Positions 20,769-32,298 of a stretch of 64,000 bases of DNA are shown one piece after another; within the stretch, counting starts at the first letter, position 1, and every line of letters begins with the position of its first letter. The stretch spans positions 124,001 through 188,000 of the forward strand of contig JAYKKR010000001.1 of NCBI GenBank assembly GCA_036971615.1, given 5' to 3'. The DNA is from Amyloporia xantha. Its lineage: Eukaryota > Basidiomycota > Agaricomycetes > Polyporales > Adustoporiaceae. Both the position numbers and the translations under genes were made by a program. The notes beneath the pieces are model-generated. The model made no database searches and was not told the origin of the DNA. It saw nothing but the letters and a program-made list of their open reading frames with translations.

Positions 20769-23700
20769 TCAATGGCCGTAGCCCTGCTGTGGAGGCGCAG
20801 CACCGGGAGGCAGGCTTCCATAAGGCGACGTTGACGATCGAGAGTACCGGTTCTGTGGCGGTGCCTGCGAAGACGGGCGGCGAGATGTCTGTCTTGATAC
20901 CCTTCGTACACCTCCTGGTCCTGGAACGGGACCATTATCGGCAAGACTGATACCGCGAGATCTCGACGGGGCTGCACGTGGAGGGGGAGCAGGCGGCATC
21001 TCCTCAGGTTCATTGGATACGAACGGAACGTAGGGCTCGTCGATGTAGCCGCCACCCTGGCTGGGGTAGCCATACGGATTATACGTCTCGCCTGGATACT
21101 GGTTAGGCCCAGTAGCTTGTCGTAGTACAGCGCTGTTTGCGCCCGCCGTCCGTGATACGCGCGCCTCAAATCCGGCAGGCGGCTGTTGAGAGTATTGCTG
21201 CTGCGGGTACTGTTGGCGAGAGTACCTCTCTTGTGACTGTGACTGTGCAAAGGATCGTGGAGACTGTGACGAGTCATGGTATTCTTGATACTCCTGAGGA
21301 CTGGATACAAGTTTATGCGACGACCCGAGATCGGACCCTTCCTCACTGGAGCGGGAGACCCCAGAAGTAGACACAGATGCTGTAGTGGCTGAGGGCACCG
21401 GGCGATTAACAGACAGGGGAGCGGGGAGCATGAGTAGTTGGTTGCTATCTTTCCGCGGGCGAGGCGGGGGAACGTTAGAAGATTCGTACGTGTCAGAATC
21501 GAAATGTTGCTGGCTGTGAGGGAAATCCGCAGAGGACGACAGTGAAGGACGTCTGCTACCATCCCTGTGACCACGGACAAATCAGCCAACGCAGTTCATT
21601 AGAAGAGGTCAAGATCTAACCTCTTCGGTGAATTTGACCGGTAGTCGAAGACTGTAGAGTCCCTTGATTGACTTCCGCTCTTCCAGCGTCTTTCGCGCTC
21701 GAACTCGGCCCATCTCTTCATGACAATATGCGTCGAGTCGAACTCGCCCTCTTTGTCCCCATGGCTGTCTTCACCCGCTTTCTCACCAGCTACCATTCGT
21801 GTCTGACCCCATGAGAAGTCATCGAAATGCCAAAACGAGTAGGCCGGCAGAATTCCGTTCCAAATCGGGAGAGAGAATAGATAGATGAGCATCCAGCCGA
21901 CATACGCAATCTTGAAAGACGTGACGACAATGAGAATACCGGGTAAACCAAGAATGATCGCGAGGAGGACAAGCGGAATAGTAGTGTTCGGATGATGCGG
22001 GACGATGGACTCGATGATGAGGTACAATGTGAACGAAATGGCCGCAGGAAGGACGAGCGTGCCGACGAGCTCCATACCGACGACAAACTGCATAGAGAAA
22101 CAGAAAGTACCGCACATGTCCCGAACCTGAACAAGCTCTGAGAGGTTATGCACAGTCGAGTTGATCCAACGCCGACGTTGCGACAGAAGAACCTTGAACG
22201 TGTCGGGTACGATTGTCTTGCACACCGCCGAGGCACAGAAAATGTTCTTTCGCTTCGGGAATGTCTTTAGAAGCAACGTGGTGAGATATCGATCTTCACC
22301 GAGGAGCAGAAGATTCTTCTTGTGCAGGGTGTCGACGATGTTCTCGGAATAATGTGTTACAATGTCCGGGTTTGCTAGAATAGGGACCCAGTAGCCAGAG
22401 TCACCCTTCGGCGCCTTGATGCGGTACATGCTGAAACACCCAGGTAAACAAGTAACACTGCCAAACGTCGACTCAAATGCTTTCGTCATGTGATGCGAGA
22501 TGAAGTACTCGAAGACTATCGATAAGATTAGGGTGAGAGAACCGTACAAGAACATGAGAAGAAAAATAGCACACCTTGAATCATCGTGACCCAAGTCTCC
22601 GATTTATTGGCAATCTTCGTCTCACCACAAATACCCATGACCTCATAGTCCTGTACCATACATGCCACCAGCCTGCTCATCGAGTCTGGGAAGACCTTGG
22701 TATCCGCATCGACACACAGAACCACCTCGTACCGATCGGGGCTGATGCCCGTCACACGCCAGATGGCATTGAAGAACTCGTACTCGAACGTTGTCATGCG
22801 CTCGTCGAACATGACCTTCTGGAGGAAGGACATCAGCACAATTTGCGAATCACGCTTGCCTCGGTTGCCTGGTTTCGCGTCGCGAGCCTCGAGAGGATTA
22901 CCGACTTTGGCTACGAGTATCACTGGTACACGCTGCTGCTTGCTGCGCTCGATAGTCGCATCGTCGTAGTCATAGTAGCCTGCGTATACCTTCGCCATGT
23001 TGTGCCGCTTGTGTCCATCAGCGATTGCAACATAAGAATGTGCCTCCACCTCCTCGGGAGCGATGATAAATTCCTTCATCATCGTCAGACAGATTTCTGG
23101 CGTAGTCAATGCATTCCCGGCACCCTTGACCATACCATCAGCCACGATCAAGATCAATTTATGGCTGTTTGGGTAGTCTGTGGTGGCGAGGGAATCAAGG
23201 GTCGTGCGCAAGCCCTCCACGGACTCGGAATATGCAGTGACAAGACAGATCGAGTGGACAAGCGGGAAATTGAAAGGGTTCGTAGTCTGGAGGCGGCTGA
23301 GGCACAACGTTGTGCAATGGGAATGGGCAAGGATTGTCTGCGAAAAGGTGACGCGTCCCATCTGTAGCAAGGGATACAGAGCTTCTGGAATGACGGTAGC
23401 CAGGAGTATCAGGAGGGTTTAGCTTGGAGATACTCTTGCCACTGGACGAAGCATACATGCTCATTGTCGTACCAGCCCTCTTGTATGGGATGGGTTCAAG
23501 CATGCCGTACGCAGTCGATGTCCGACCACCAATACCACCCTTCAGCATGGTCTCGGCCGGTGTAAATCGGGAGGTGCTGGGTAGGAATGTCCGCCTCTTT
23601 GCACCTTTGGCGACGCCGTTCTTGTACACGTTGGGCCGGTAGCCGCTCGGAGCGGGCCTATAGATGTCATCGGTCCAGTCTTCGATCTCCACCATACGTG

Positions 23701-25451
23701 CCCGCCGCTGTTGGTACGTCTCATTGTTGTAATTACCGACCTTGGCTGATATAAACCAGAAGAAAAACAGGGCGATGGCAAATCGGATCCCAACCACACC
23801 AATAATGAATACCAATGAAACGTAGAGGACGATCTGTGAGGCGACGCAACCGATGGTTTTAGTGTCAATGTATCCGACCTTGATGATTTGTTCCAGACAA
23901 TGACCAAGGTCGAGCTGGTTGGTGCGTGCAAACCACATGGAAAGATCCTTGCCATTGAACGTCCCGTTCGCGTGCATAAAGTCATCAAATATTGCTGGAT
24001 AGTCCACTTGGCTATTATTGAGCCACTGCAGCAAGTCGAAGTCGAAAACCACTCTACATAGGAAATCGATTAGAATCAAGGCAAGAAATGTGGTAACTCA
24101 ACCTACGATTCAAATACAACCAGATTACGCGACGTATCAGCAATGTCCTGCCATGTGTAGTATACTTGGCCCATAGGTGACATGGAATCCAGCTGTGATC
24201 TCGCTGATGAAGATAAGTGACATGTTGTCGAGGACCCATAATTCGTCCCATTGACATGCGAGGTGTCGTTCTGCCCAAAGACATTGCAAGGGAAATACCA
24301 CTCCGGGTCGCTTGTGCTACCGCCGATTGAGGAGCCGCCAGCCTTCGTAATGAAGTTAGAGCAAGACCCTCCTGTGTTCTGGAACATGAACGAAAGGTCG
24401 GCGCCAGCTGCGTTCCAGCCGCCGACGAACAGGGGGTTCGTCTTGCCGTTAAAATTCCCTACAGCGGGGTGTTCAAATTTGGAGAAGTCGTAGTCGTAGC
24501 CATGGATGATAACCGATGAATTTTCCACTGAGCCTGCATGATACCGATTCGGTGGCGTGCCACACACAGTCCTCGTGAAACCGAACGTGATGAAGCCGAC
24601 GATGGCCATGAGGGAGAACACAATTGACATGAGGCCCATCTTTTCTCGCCATGCACGTATTTGGTCAGGTGTGCGTATCCCTAAGGGGCTATCCATGAGC
24701 GTGGATCCACAGACGTCTGAAGGTTGACTCACCGCATATCCTGAGTAGCGGAGGCGGAACCAGAGAGGTGATCACAAAGCAGTATACAAACCACGGACCC
24801 TTCGGACCCGGACCCAGTTTGTCGAGACAGCTCCGTTTTGCCTCTGCCTCTGGTGCTGCTACCTTCTTCCGACGTCTGGTCGTTGCCCGCTTGAAAAGGG
24901 CCAGGCCGGACTCGTGAACATCCTCTTCGCGCCCAAGCAGAGACTTTCCGCGTCGGAGCTGCTCCCTCTGCGGGATGTTACCAGTGGCTACACAATCGAC
25001 GTTAGTTGAACAGACTCCAATACAAAACATGCTACGCACTGGACGGCATGGCATTACCACCACCCTGGTCCTCCATTTGAGCGGCATGATTACGGTAATG
25101 CCAAAGGCGATGACCAGGCTCTATCTTCTCGCGGTCAGGTCTGACGAGACTCTTCTTCCTGCCCACGTTTGCGCCCGCTTCAGCGTAAGCAGGGTCAACT
25201 GGCGAGGCGGGAGAAAGCTGGTTGTTGTTGTATGCGGTATATGCTCGCCTCCGGTCCTGGTCGACGAGATCCTGTCGATCGCCGTACTCATTACTCTGGA
25301 AAGATATTCCTGCTGACGATCCGTTCGTGACCATCGGGGGTCGGTAGGCAACATGAGGCTGATCGAAGTCGGAGGGAGGTGACTGAGAGGGAGGTGACTG
25401 GGGTTGAGGGGGACGTGCTGAACGCGGCGGACGCTGGCCACGACGGTCCAT
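20769..25451 (-). CDS. Class IV chitin synthase (Chs3-type)
   Basis: Polymerises UDP-GlcNAc into chitin at the plasma membrane. Exons 25451-25040, 24987-24733, 24680-24107, 24053-23434, 23384-22575, 22515-21621, 21564-20769 sum to 4362 nt (1453 aa), and all phases agree. Order: a disordered Pro/Gln-rich N-terminus; paired membrane segments ([33 protein letters not shown]); a Cys-containing extracellular loop; a third membrane segment ([25 protein letters not shown]); then the GT2 domain with [28 protein letters not shown] (~845), the EDRYLT motif (~964) and QRRRW (~1003). C-terminal membrane helices and a long Pro/Gln/Ser-rich tail follow. The 49-nt intron 23433-23385 is the least certain; it was chosen because it restores the frame. 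Confidence 0.93.
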
Positions 25452-26412
25452 GGCTGCTGGGAATGGTGGCAGCAGCGAAAGGCGTCAGTGCATGCAGAGA
25501 CGCGAGGCAGTCGGAAGGAGACAGAAGAACGTGAGAGCAAACACGGGGAATGCTCGCCACCATGCCAGCCTGCAATCCCCGTCCCAAACAATTCGTCACC
25601 GTCAAATCATATTGCCGTAATTTTATGCCAAGCCCATGTGGTTAGCTAATATACAAGTGGCTTATCCCACATATTATTCAACATAACTAATTCCGTGTGC
25701 CTGGGATAAGTACCTACTCGAGACAAGCGTGGCATTACCCCCTCTGAGAATGTATAGAACTCCTGGTTGTACTCACGAGCACCAACGTACGGTAGGCAAT
25801 CGCTTTTCGTCGTGGAGCTTATCTGAAGTGCGTGCACTCCAAAACGAAGGAGTTTTGCATCACAAATTCACAATTGTGCCGCATCTTGTGGGGCCTGCAT
25901 AGCCAGAACGGAGCTCTCACGGCTGATCATGACTGTTTGACGGGCCCTATATGACAATAAGTTTCCACTGCTGGCATTCAAATGTTTCGAAGCATAAAGT
26001 GAACTGAGCCTTGACCACTTAGAATATGTCAGCAGCGAGAGCTGCGCTCCCGCTCAGGATTGAAAGTTGTGCTCACACCAACCATGGCACACCCAATCAC
26101 CGAAGCGGCCGGACAAGCCTGCGCAATGCTGTTTTTCAAATCTTTCACTCACGTCCCACACATCGTCAGCTAATCGAGAACACATAACAGTCGCGTACCC
26201 ATCATGTATCATAACGCACAGCTAGCTTCATAACCATCCTCCGTATATCATCCGAGCACCCACTTCCATATAGCGTCCGACCACGAAGCACCCTCGGCAC
26301 TGTACAGCGCCGCATCTCCATCGTCGAATTTTGGCAGGAACCATGTTGATAACCCTGTGTAAGCATGAAAGGGCCATGCTAAACAGTATGCGAACCATAG
26401 GCCCGCATCAGA
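25452..26412. other. Chitin synthase upstream region and NOP10 downstream region
   Basis: About 960 bp between the chitin synthase start and the NOP10 stop, both on the minus strand. Only short frames; no other gene seen. It should hold the chitin synthase promoter. Confidence 0.5.
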
Positions 26413-26746
26413 TTACATAGGCTTGCATGGTAACTGCGTCAAGAGGATGCCATAACGCTTTTTGATCGTTACCCGGTGTCGCGAGAACTTGTCGTCGGGC
26501 GAAAAACGGGCTAAAGACATTAGGACGTTACAATAAACACTGGTTGGTTAGTCCTCCAAACTTGTAGAAAACCGAAGGTATGGAGCGAACCTGGGTGCGC
26601 AGACTTCGTAATTTTGCCCGAGTCGGTGATTTTCTGTGAGATGAAAGTAATGAACATCCAGAAGGGAAAGTCCAAGATGATGTCTGTCTTACCTTCAGGG
26701 TATAGACTCTGCTACCATTCTCATCAAGCGTGTACATGAGATGCAT
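26413..26746 (-). CDS. NOP10: H/ACA snoRNP protein Nop10
   Basis: Three short exons, 26746-26693, 26633-26591 and 26510-26413, give 64 aa, the usual length of the family. The protein begins [18 protein letters not shown], continues [14 protein letters not shown] and ends [26 protein letters not shown]. These match the conserved N-terminal zinc-ribbon-derived sheet and the C-terminal helix that binds Cbf5/dyskerin. Introns are GT-AG (59 and 80 nt) with consistent phases 0 and 1. It acts with Cbf5, Gar1 and Nhp2 in rRNA pseudouridylation. The gene is easy to miss because only its first exon gives a readable frame. Confidence 0.93.
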
Positions 26747-27183
26747 GATGGGCTAAGGCAACGAACGCAAGTCGGAAATTTTGGGACGTGTAAGGGGTTG
26801 TAATTGTAAAAGGAAGTTATCCCGGATAGGCTTGGCATGTGAAAAAAATTATCAAATCGTGGGTCCCTGTAAGAGTTCTGTCAGTGACGGAAACTACGTT
26901 AACAGAATGCTTCCATGGGGTTTCCATCGAACAGACATCGAGACAATACCTGTACAGTACCCGCATACAGCGACAAGCTTCTAGGAACTTTCGCGAGGCG
27001 TAAAGCTCAGGCTGTCCATGTGCATGACGCCTTGACTCTCGGCCCCGGAATGAATGCGCAATGTCAGTCGTTGTCAGAAACGCCCGTCAGTTGTCACCAG
27101 GGTATTAGCAGGGAATGATTGATGAGTACAAGTGACACTAGCTGGCTCTCCGCGCAGATTACGAGCTTCTCAGAAACACCGAC
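26747..27183. promoter_or_regulatory. Divergent upstream region of NOP10 and RCC1
   Basis: 437 bp separate the NOP10 start (minus strand) from the RCC1 start (plus strand), so both promoters lie here. A CGCGCAG just before GATTACGAG (27151-27165) could be a splice acceptor for an upstream RCC1 exon, so part of this interval may be transcribed. Confidence 0.4.
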
Positions 27184-28652
27184 ATGAATACTCTAAATCC
27201 TCTACCTACACCTCCCCAACACCATCGTCCACCCCTACAGCTCTTCTGCTGGGGAGTGGGAGATTGTGGTCAGCTTGGACTAGCTTTGGACTTTACGGGT
27301 TCGCAGATAATAACCACACCGAGACGAAATCGCTACGTTGAGGAAAAGATAGCAGAAGGCGCGTTTGGAGAGGTGGGCGCCGGCCTGGAATGCATTGCCG
27401 CGGGCGGGATGCATTCGCTACTTATTGACGAAAAGGGGACTGTGAGTAGTCTTATCTACCTCACATCCACTTTCGTTTTTCAAAGTTGTGGTTAAATGGT
27501 AGGTCTGGTCTTGCGGCACGAATGATAATGCTGCCCTCGGCCGGGTAACGATTGAAAGAGCAGATCCCGCCAACCCTCACAGAATACTGGAACTTGATCA
27601 ATTGACAGACCTTCCCAATACCGTGCCTGTTCCTATTCAAAGTCTCGTGGATGAGGGCTTCCGCGCTGTCAAGGTCGTCGCTGGTGACAGTATCTCCGTC
27701 GCGATCAGCGACCAAGGTGATATCCGAGTATGGGGGACATTTTGCGTGAGTGGTTCTTATGGGTGAACCCAACTACCCCTACGATGCTCAAATTTTCCAG
27801 GGCGAACAAGGACGAGTGGGTTTCTCGAGCACTTCAATGCACCAGTTCATTCCCGTGACCTTACCTTCGCTGAGTAGAGAGAAAGTAGTGGATGCCGCTG
27901 CAGGCGATAACCACCTCATACTTCTTACAGCTCATGGGGATGTCTACACGATGGGTGCAGGTGCGGATGGCCAATTGGGTCGCCGCGTGCTTGATTGGCG
28001 CAAAGCCCATGGCACGAGCCCGAGAAGAGTTGTTTTAGGAAAGCGCGCGCGCAAGGCCGTTGCGGTGGGTGCAGGCAGCAATCACTCATTCGCCGTTGAC
28101 GTGGACGGAACTACTTGGAGCTGGGGTATCAACAGTAAGGGCCAAACGGGAACAGGCTTCTCCGACTCGCGCGCGGACACCGTAGTAGGGACACCGAAAG
28201 AGGTTATTGGCCTCAGCAAGTCTGAGCTTGGCGGCGCGACGGTCGTTCAGATCTCAGGCGGTAACCTCCACACACTCTTCCTGACGTCTGACGGGAGAGT
28301 GTACGCATGCGGCATATCGGACGAAGGACAACTCGGTTTGGCAGATGACGGTGAGGCCTTCAAGGAGCGCCGATTCCCAAACTTCCTCCCCGAAACTGCC
28401 CTGGTGACGTTCCCGGATGCAGACGATCCCGTCGTCCACATCTCTTGCGGCACGCATAATAACCTTGCTATAAGTCGTGATGGCGCAATGTACTCGTGGG
28501 GTAGACAGGTAACGGGAGAACTTGGATTGGGGCATGACAACGATGTGAAGACCCCTACCGTCGTTGTGCGCAGACAAGGCGGAGCATGGGCTGCTGTCGC
28601 ATCAGCGTGTGGTGGGCAGCATGTATTAGCCTTGTTGAGAAGGCGAGCGTGA
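27184..28652 (+). CDS. RCC1-type Ran guanine nucleotide exchange factor
   Basis: Exons 27184-27441, 27503-27745 and 27801-28652 give 450 aa; introns are 61 and 55 nt and the phases are all 0. The chain is a seven-bladed RCC1 propeller. Repeats visible include LFCWGVGDCGQLGL, VWSCGTNDNAALG, IRVWGTF...GRVGFSS, VYTMGAGADGQLG, TWSWGINSKGQTG, VYACGISDEGQLG and MYSWGRQVTGELG. It loads GTP on Ran at chromatin to drive nuclear transport and spindle assembly (yeast Srm1, fission yeast Pim1). The N-terminal tail before the first blade is short and lacks the basic localisation signal usual in fungi. An upstream exon may therefore be missing: the frame is open upstream to a possible acceptor at 27157. 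Confidence 0.9.
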
Positions 28653-28892
28653 AGCATGGTTGATGATCGTTCGTCACTTGCACAAACCTCTTTGCAGTCT
28701 CAGCAAAGTCTCAGTGGACTCACCACCGGCGTCTTGATACTTAATTCGGTTCTCAGCGTAGCACTATCAGTTAGCACTACCATGCTTCAAGTGTCAAATT
28801 TTACACCATGTTTTCGACGATACCGAAAGGTCGTTTCTTCATCTCTTACCCGTCGACAGCCCAAATAAGATACATCGGCTGGACCGCACTCT

Positions 28893-28909
28893 AAGTCATT
28901 GTTTTGTCA
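28893..28909. repeat. LINE target-site duplication, left copy
   Basis: AAGTCATTGTTTTGTCA, identical to 32282-32298. It marks the 5' border of the LINE. The target site lies about 240 bp downstream of the RCC1 stop codon. Confidence 0.9.
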
Positions 28910-31900
28910 ACGTGAGATTAGGTCATACGCGCCTATCAGTGAAGCAGAAATCCTGGAGAATCTTCGGGACACCAGCAACACATCAGCGCCGGGCCCGGAC
29001 CACGTCAACTGGCTGTGGCTCAAATGGATTGTGGGTGTTTCTATGCGCCCAGATCGCGAGGACAAATCTGTCCGAGTAGTGCCGCAAGTGAGGAAGTTCC
29101 TCGTTGCGTACTATAATGCATGCATGGACCATGGGATCTTCCCTAGCGTGTTCAAGCGCTCAATAACGGTAGTGTTGGCAAAGCCCAACAAACCGGATTA
29201 CTCCAAAGCAAAGGCCTACCGGCCAATTTGCTTGCTCAATTGCCTGGGGAAACTAATGGAAAAGGTGTTATCCCGGCGCCTACAATTTGATGCCCAAAAA
29301 TATGGTATCATGCACCCGTGCCAGTTCGGTGGAACTATACAGCATAGTACCACTGATGCGGGAATTCAATTGGTTCACTTCATTCGTGAAGCCTGGGCTA
29401 GGAACATCACACCGTCAGCCTTGTTGCTGGATGTGTCACAATTTTACCCCTCCATCAATCATGATGCACTGTTGGGGATCATGCGGAAACAGGGATTTGA
29501 CGAGAAAACCTGTTTATTCTTTGCGAATTACATGAAAGGGCGGCAAACCCAATTCGCATTCAATGGGGTCCTCACGGACCCTGCGGACTTCTCCGTAGGC
29601 GTGGGTCAGGGATCATCCCTTTCCCCCGTCCTATCGGGACTATACATTGCGCCTGTCCTGCACAAGTGGGCCCCAATCCATGAATTGCAGACGGGAAATA
29701 CATGTGTACAGTTCTTCGTTGACGATGGACTGATAATGACTGCAGAGAAGGCTACCCCAGAGTCTGATCTGACACAACTTGATCATAACAATGGCCAACT
29801 GGCCGGAATGTTCCATCCGTTAGTGGAAGACCTCAACCGTATAGGATGCGGGGTCGAAGCTGACAAATTAGAGCTTATGCACTTCTGGCACTACCGGAAG
29901 AAAGTGTGGCACGAGAACCAACCCCTCGGACCGGACATTGCGCTCCGAATCGATGGGCAACTAGTACGCCTGTCTCCAAAAGCGGCCATGCGATACTTGG
30001 GATTCTTTCTGGATCCCAAACTATCATTCAAAGCACACGTGCGATTTTATGCCAATAAAGCGGCTAGCACGGTCAACGCTCTCAGAATGCTCGGGAATTC
30101 GTCCCGGGGATTCCATCCAATCAACAAACGGCGCTTGTATGTAGCGCACGTCATCCCGTTGATGCTATATGGCGCCCAACTTTGGTGGAATCCAAAGTGG
30201 AAGCATATCAAGTGGATCCAAAAGGAGCTACAAACAGCGCAGTCGCGAGCGGCTAGGTGGATAACCGGCTGCTTCCGAACTACACCCATAGGTGCCATGG
30301 AAATGCTGGCCGGGCTTGTCCCGGTCCGCTTCCAGGTGGACAGATACATGGAGAAAGCAGCCCTTCGGGCCCGCCGTATCCACGAGGGACACCCGATGCG
30401 GGCCATATTGCCCGACAGCTGGGTGGTCAATCAAACAAACATCATCGCTCCGTTCCCTCTCAGGGCGCGGAAGGTGAAGAAGGAAGTAGTAACGCCATTA
30501 ACTCACATAGATGAGATCGGGCGGCAAACCGCTGAGGATTTTGCGCCGCTGCACGCGGAAGCAAGACCCGGCTTCAGAGTGTTGGATCAATTCCAATCAC
30601 AAATGACTGAGTTATTTTTGGAAGGGAAAGGCATCCCGCCCAAGAACGACACAGCAGAGTTTAACAAGTGGATGGACGAAACCTGGTGGCCGGAGTTCCG
30701 GTCACAACAGGCGCGTATGTTCGGACGCTTACTATTCACTGACGGATCCTATAAATCAGATCAGGACGGCACTAGATCTGGAAGTTCGTGGCTTGTTATG
30801 GACGGGCCCTTCCAGGTGAACAGCGGCAAATTTGGTGGGGGGAAATCCCTCAGCTATGATGCCGAAATGATGGCGCTCGCACGCGGCCTTCGTGAGGTAA
30901 CTCGTGAAGCCGAGTATGACATCATCCACATCACAATCTTGTCTGATAACAAGGCAGCATTGAAACAAATCATACGACCCAATGTGGGGCCATCTCAGAT
31001 GGCAGCCATATCGGGTTGCCAATCGATCCGGGCATTCCTCCAGGATAGACCGGATCGCACCGTAACTTTTATGTGGATACCTTCACACAAGGGAATTGAG
31101 CCAAATGAGCTAGTAGATAAACTAGCGAAAGAGGCACTGGAATCGGAACAACCTGAATTTGTTTCGTACTCAATGGCACTCCAGCGGATTAAGTCCCGCA
31201 TGATGGCCAAGTGGAACGCGTTAGCCAATGATTTGGAGAACACTAAATATAGGGGTAACCAATTATGGGTTACGGAAGCACCCTTGCACGCAGCCACGGC
31301 AAAACGCACGTGGTTGTTAAAGCGAGTGGGAACCTCAAATAAGGAAACAGCGCGGGTTGCGCGGGTCCTTACAAATCATTTCCCTAGCGGTGCATACCGA
31401 GAGAGATTCAACATAGCGGGTCCCATTGAGTGCCTTTGTGGTCTCAGTGACGGCCCGGAAACACGGGAACACATCTTGTTTGAGTGTCCTTTCTGGATAC
31501 GCACCAAAGGAGCGTGGGTACCCCCTGCGTCTCAAGAGGAAAGTCATCAAGATAGAAGGAGGCGCGTACAGCGCCACTGGACAGAAGATGACGTATTGGA
31601 GTTCCTTCGGCTAAATAGCTGGGTGGCAACATTCGAATGGGCTGAGATTTTATCTATGGCCCACGAGGATCGTGAGGAGGGAGATTACCATTCGCTTGCG
31701 AATGCTACACTCCATGCCCACACTAAAGGACGAGTGGCGGCCTGGAAGAAATTCCATGATGAACGCCACTTAGACCCAGATGAAACAGAAGCGCTGAGCG
31801 CTCAGTTCAATGAATTTACTGAATGGTACAACGTGCTCAAGGCGTCGGAGGACATCCAGAACGAGTGGAGGGGGATCCGGGAACACTTAGGCGATCCGGA

Positions 31901-32281
31901 TCCCCCTTCTCCTGCACCTAGTGGACAATCGCTAGATTACGAATAGCCTGCTTCTTCGCCCTGAAAACTGTAGGGGTGGAGGTGAGGGCACCTAGCGGCG
32001 AGATGCCTTACCGGGCGCCCATCCTTTACTAGCCTTAGGTGGAAGTGCCTTTGGTCGTGGGCGTGTGGGAGCCTCTAACCGGGTTCCCCTGAGTGCGCTC
32101 CGGGGACCGGCCTTGGGGACGGTTATGGTATGGTGTTATGCAGGCGGCTTCGCCGCCCCAGGTTGCAGACTGCGCTGGAAAGCGACCACAGTAGGGCGTG
32201 GAGCCCATATGTCATTTATACCCGGCACTCTACATGTACTTAGTAGTATGGAGTATAACATCGTAGAATTTAATAAAAAAA
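28910..32281 (+). mobile_element. 5'-truncated non-LTR retrotransposon (LINE) with poly(A) tail
   Basis: About 3.37 kb between two identical 17-bp duplications, ending in an A-run at about 32274-32281. It holds one long frame with reverse transcriptase and RNase H, then a 3' UTR of about 330 bp rich in GC-rich stem-forming words (GGCGGCTTCGCCGCC near 32142). The ORF1 and endonuclease domains expected upstream are absent, the usual outcome of incomplete target-primed reverse transcription. An intact frame and a perfect duplication imply a recent insertion. Confidence 0.92.
28911..31946 (+). CDS. LINE ORF2 fragment: reverse transcriptase and RNase H
   Basis: About 1011 codons of uninterrupted frame, entering from the target site, so no native start codon is present. 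RT blocks: SAPGPDHVNWLWLKW, AYRPICLLNCLGKLMEKVLSRRL, LLLDVSQFYPSINH, GVGQGSSLSPVLSGLYIAP, then QFFVDDGLI (FVDD in place of YADD) and MRYLGFFLDPKLSF. RNase H acidic residues are all present: FTDGSYKSD, YDAEMMALARGL, ILSDNKAALK, and WIPSHKGIEPNELVDKLAKEA. A C-terminal Cys/His cluster CLCGLSDGPETREHILFECPFW follows. The layout fits the Tad/I/Jockey side of LINE elements. Lacking endonuclease and ORF1, it cannot move alone. Confidence 0.9.
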   Translation, partial: REIRSYAPISEAEILENLRDTSNTSAPGPDHVNWLWLKWIVGVSMRPDREDKSVRVVPQVRKFLVAYYNACMDHGIFPSVFKRSITVVLAKPNKPDYSKAKAYRPICLLNCLGKLMEKVLSRRLQFDAQKYGIMHPCQFGGTIQHSTTDAGIQLVHFIREAWARNITPSALLLDVSQFYPSINHDALLGIMRKQGFDEKTCLFFANYMKGRQTQFAFNGVLTDPADFSVGVGQGSSLSPVLSGLYIAPVLHKWAPIHELQTGNTCVQFFVDDGLIMTAEKATPESDLTQLDHNNGQLAGMFHPLVEDLNRIGCGVEADKLELMHFWHYRKKVWHENQPLGPDIALRIDGQLVRLSPKAAMRYLGFFLDPKLSFKAHVRFYANKAASTVNALRMLGNSSRGFHPINKRRLYVAHVIPLMLYGAQLWWNPKWKHIKWIQKELQTAQSRAARWITGCFRTTPIGAMEMLAGLVPVRFQVDRYMEKAALRARRIHEGHPMRAILPDSWVVNQTNIIAPFPLRARKVKKEVVTPLTHIDEIGRQTAEDFAPLHAEARPGFRVLDQFQSQMTELFLEGKGIPPKNDTAEFNKWMDETWWPEFRSQQARMFGRLLFTDGSYKSDQDGTRSGSSWLVMDGPFQVNSGKFGGGKSLSYDAEMMALARGLREVTREAEYDIIHITILSDNKAALKQIIRPNVGPSQMAAISGCQSIRAFLQDRPDRTVTFMWIPSHKGIEPNELVDKLAKEALESEQPEFVSYSMALQRIKSRMMAKWNALANDLENTKYRGNQLWVTEAPLHAATAKRTWLLKRVGTSNKETARVARVLTNHFPSGAYRERFNIAGPIECLCGLSDGPETREHILFECPFWIRTKGAWVPPASQEESHQDRRRRVQRHWTEDDVLEFLRLNSWVATFEWAEILSMAHEDREEGDYHSLANATLHAHTKGRVAAWKKFHDERHLDPDETEALSAQFNEFTEWYNVLKASEDIQNEWRGIREHLGDPDPPSPAPSGQSLDYE

Positions 32282-32298
32282 AAGTCATTGTTTTGTCA
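32282..32298. repeat. LINE target-site duplication, right copy
   Basis: AAGTCATTGTTTTGTCA directly after the A-run; identical to 28893-28909. One or two of the leading A residues may belong to the tail. Confidence 0.9.

Noticed and set aside
22576..23367. 263-codon plus-strand frame
   Set aside because: Exact antisense shadow of the chitin synthase catalytic exon; codon structure of the minus strand explains it.
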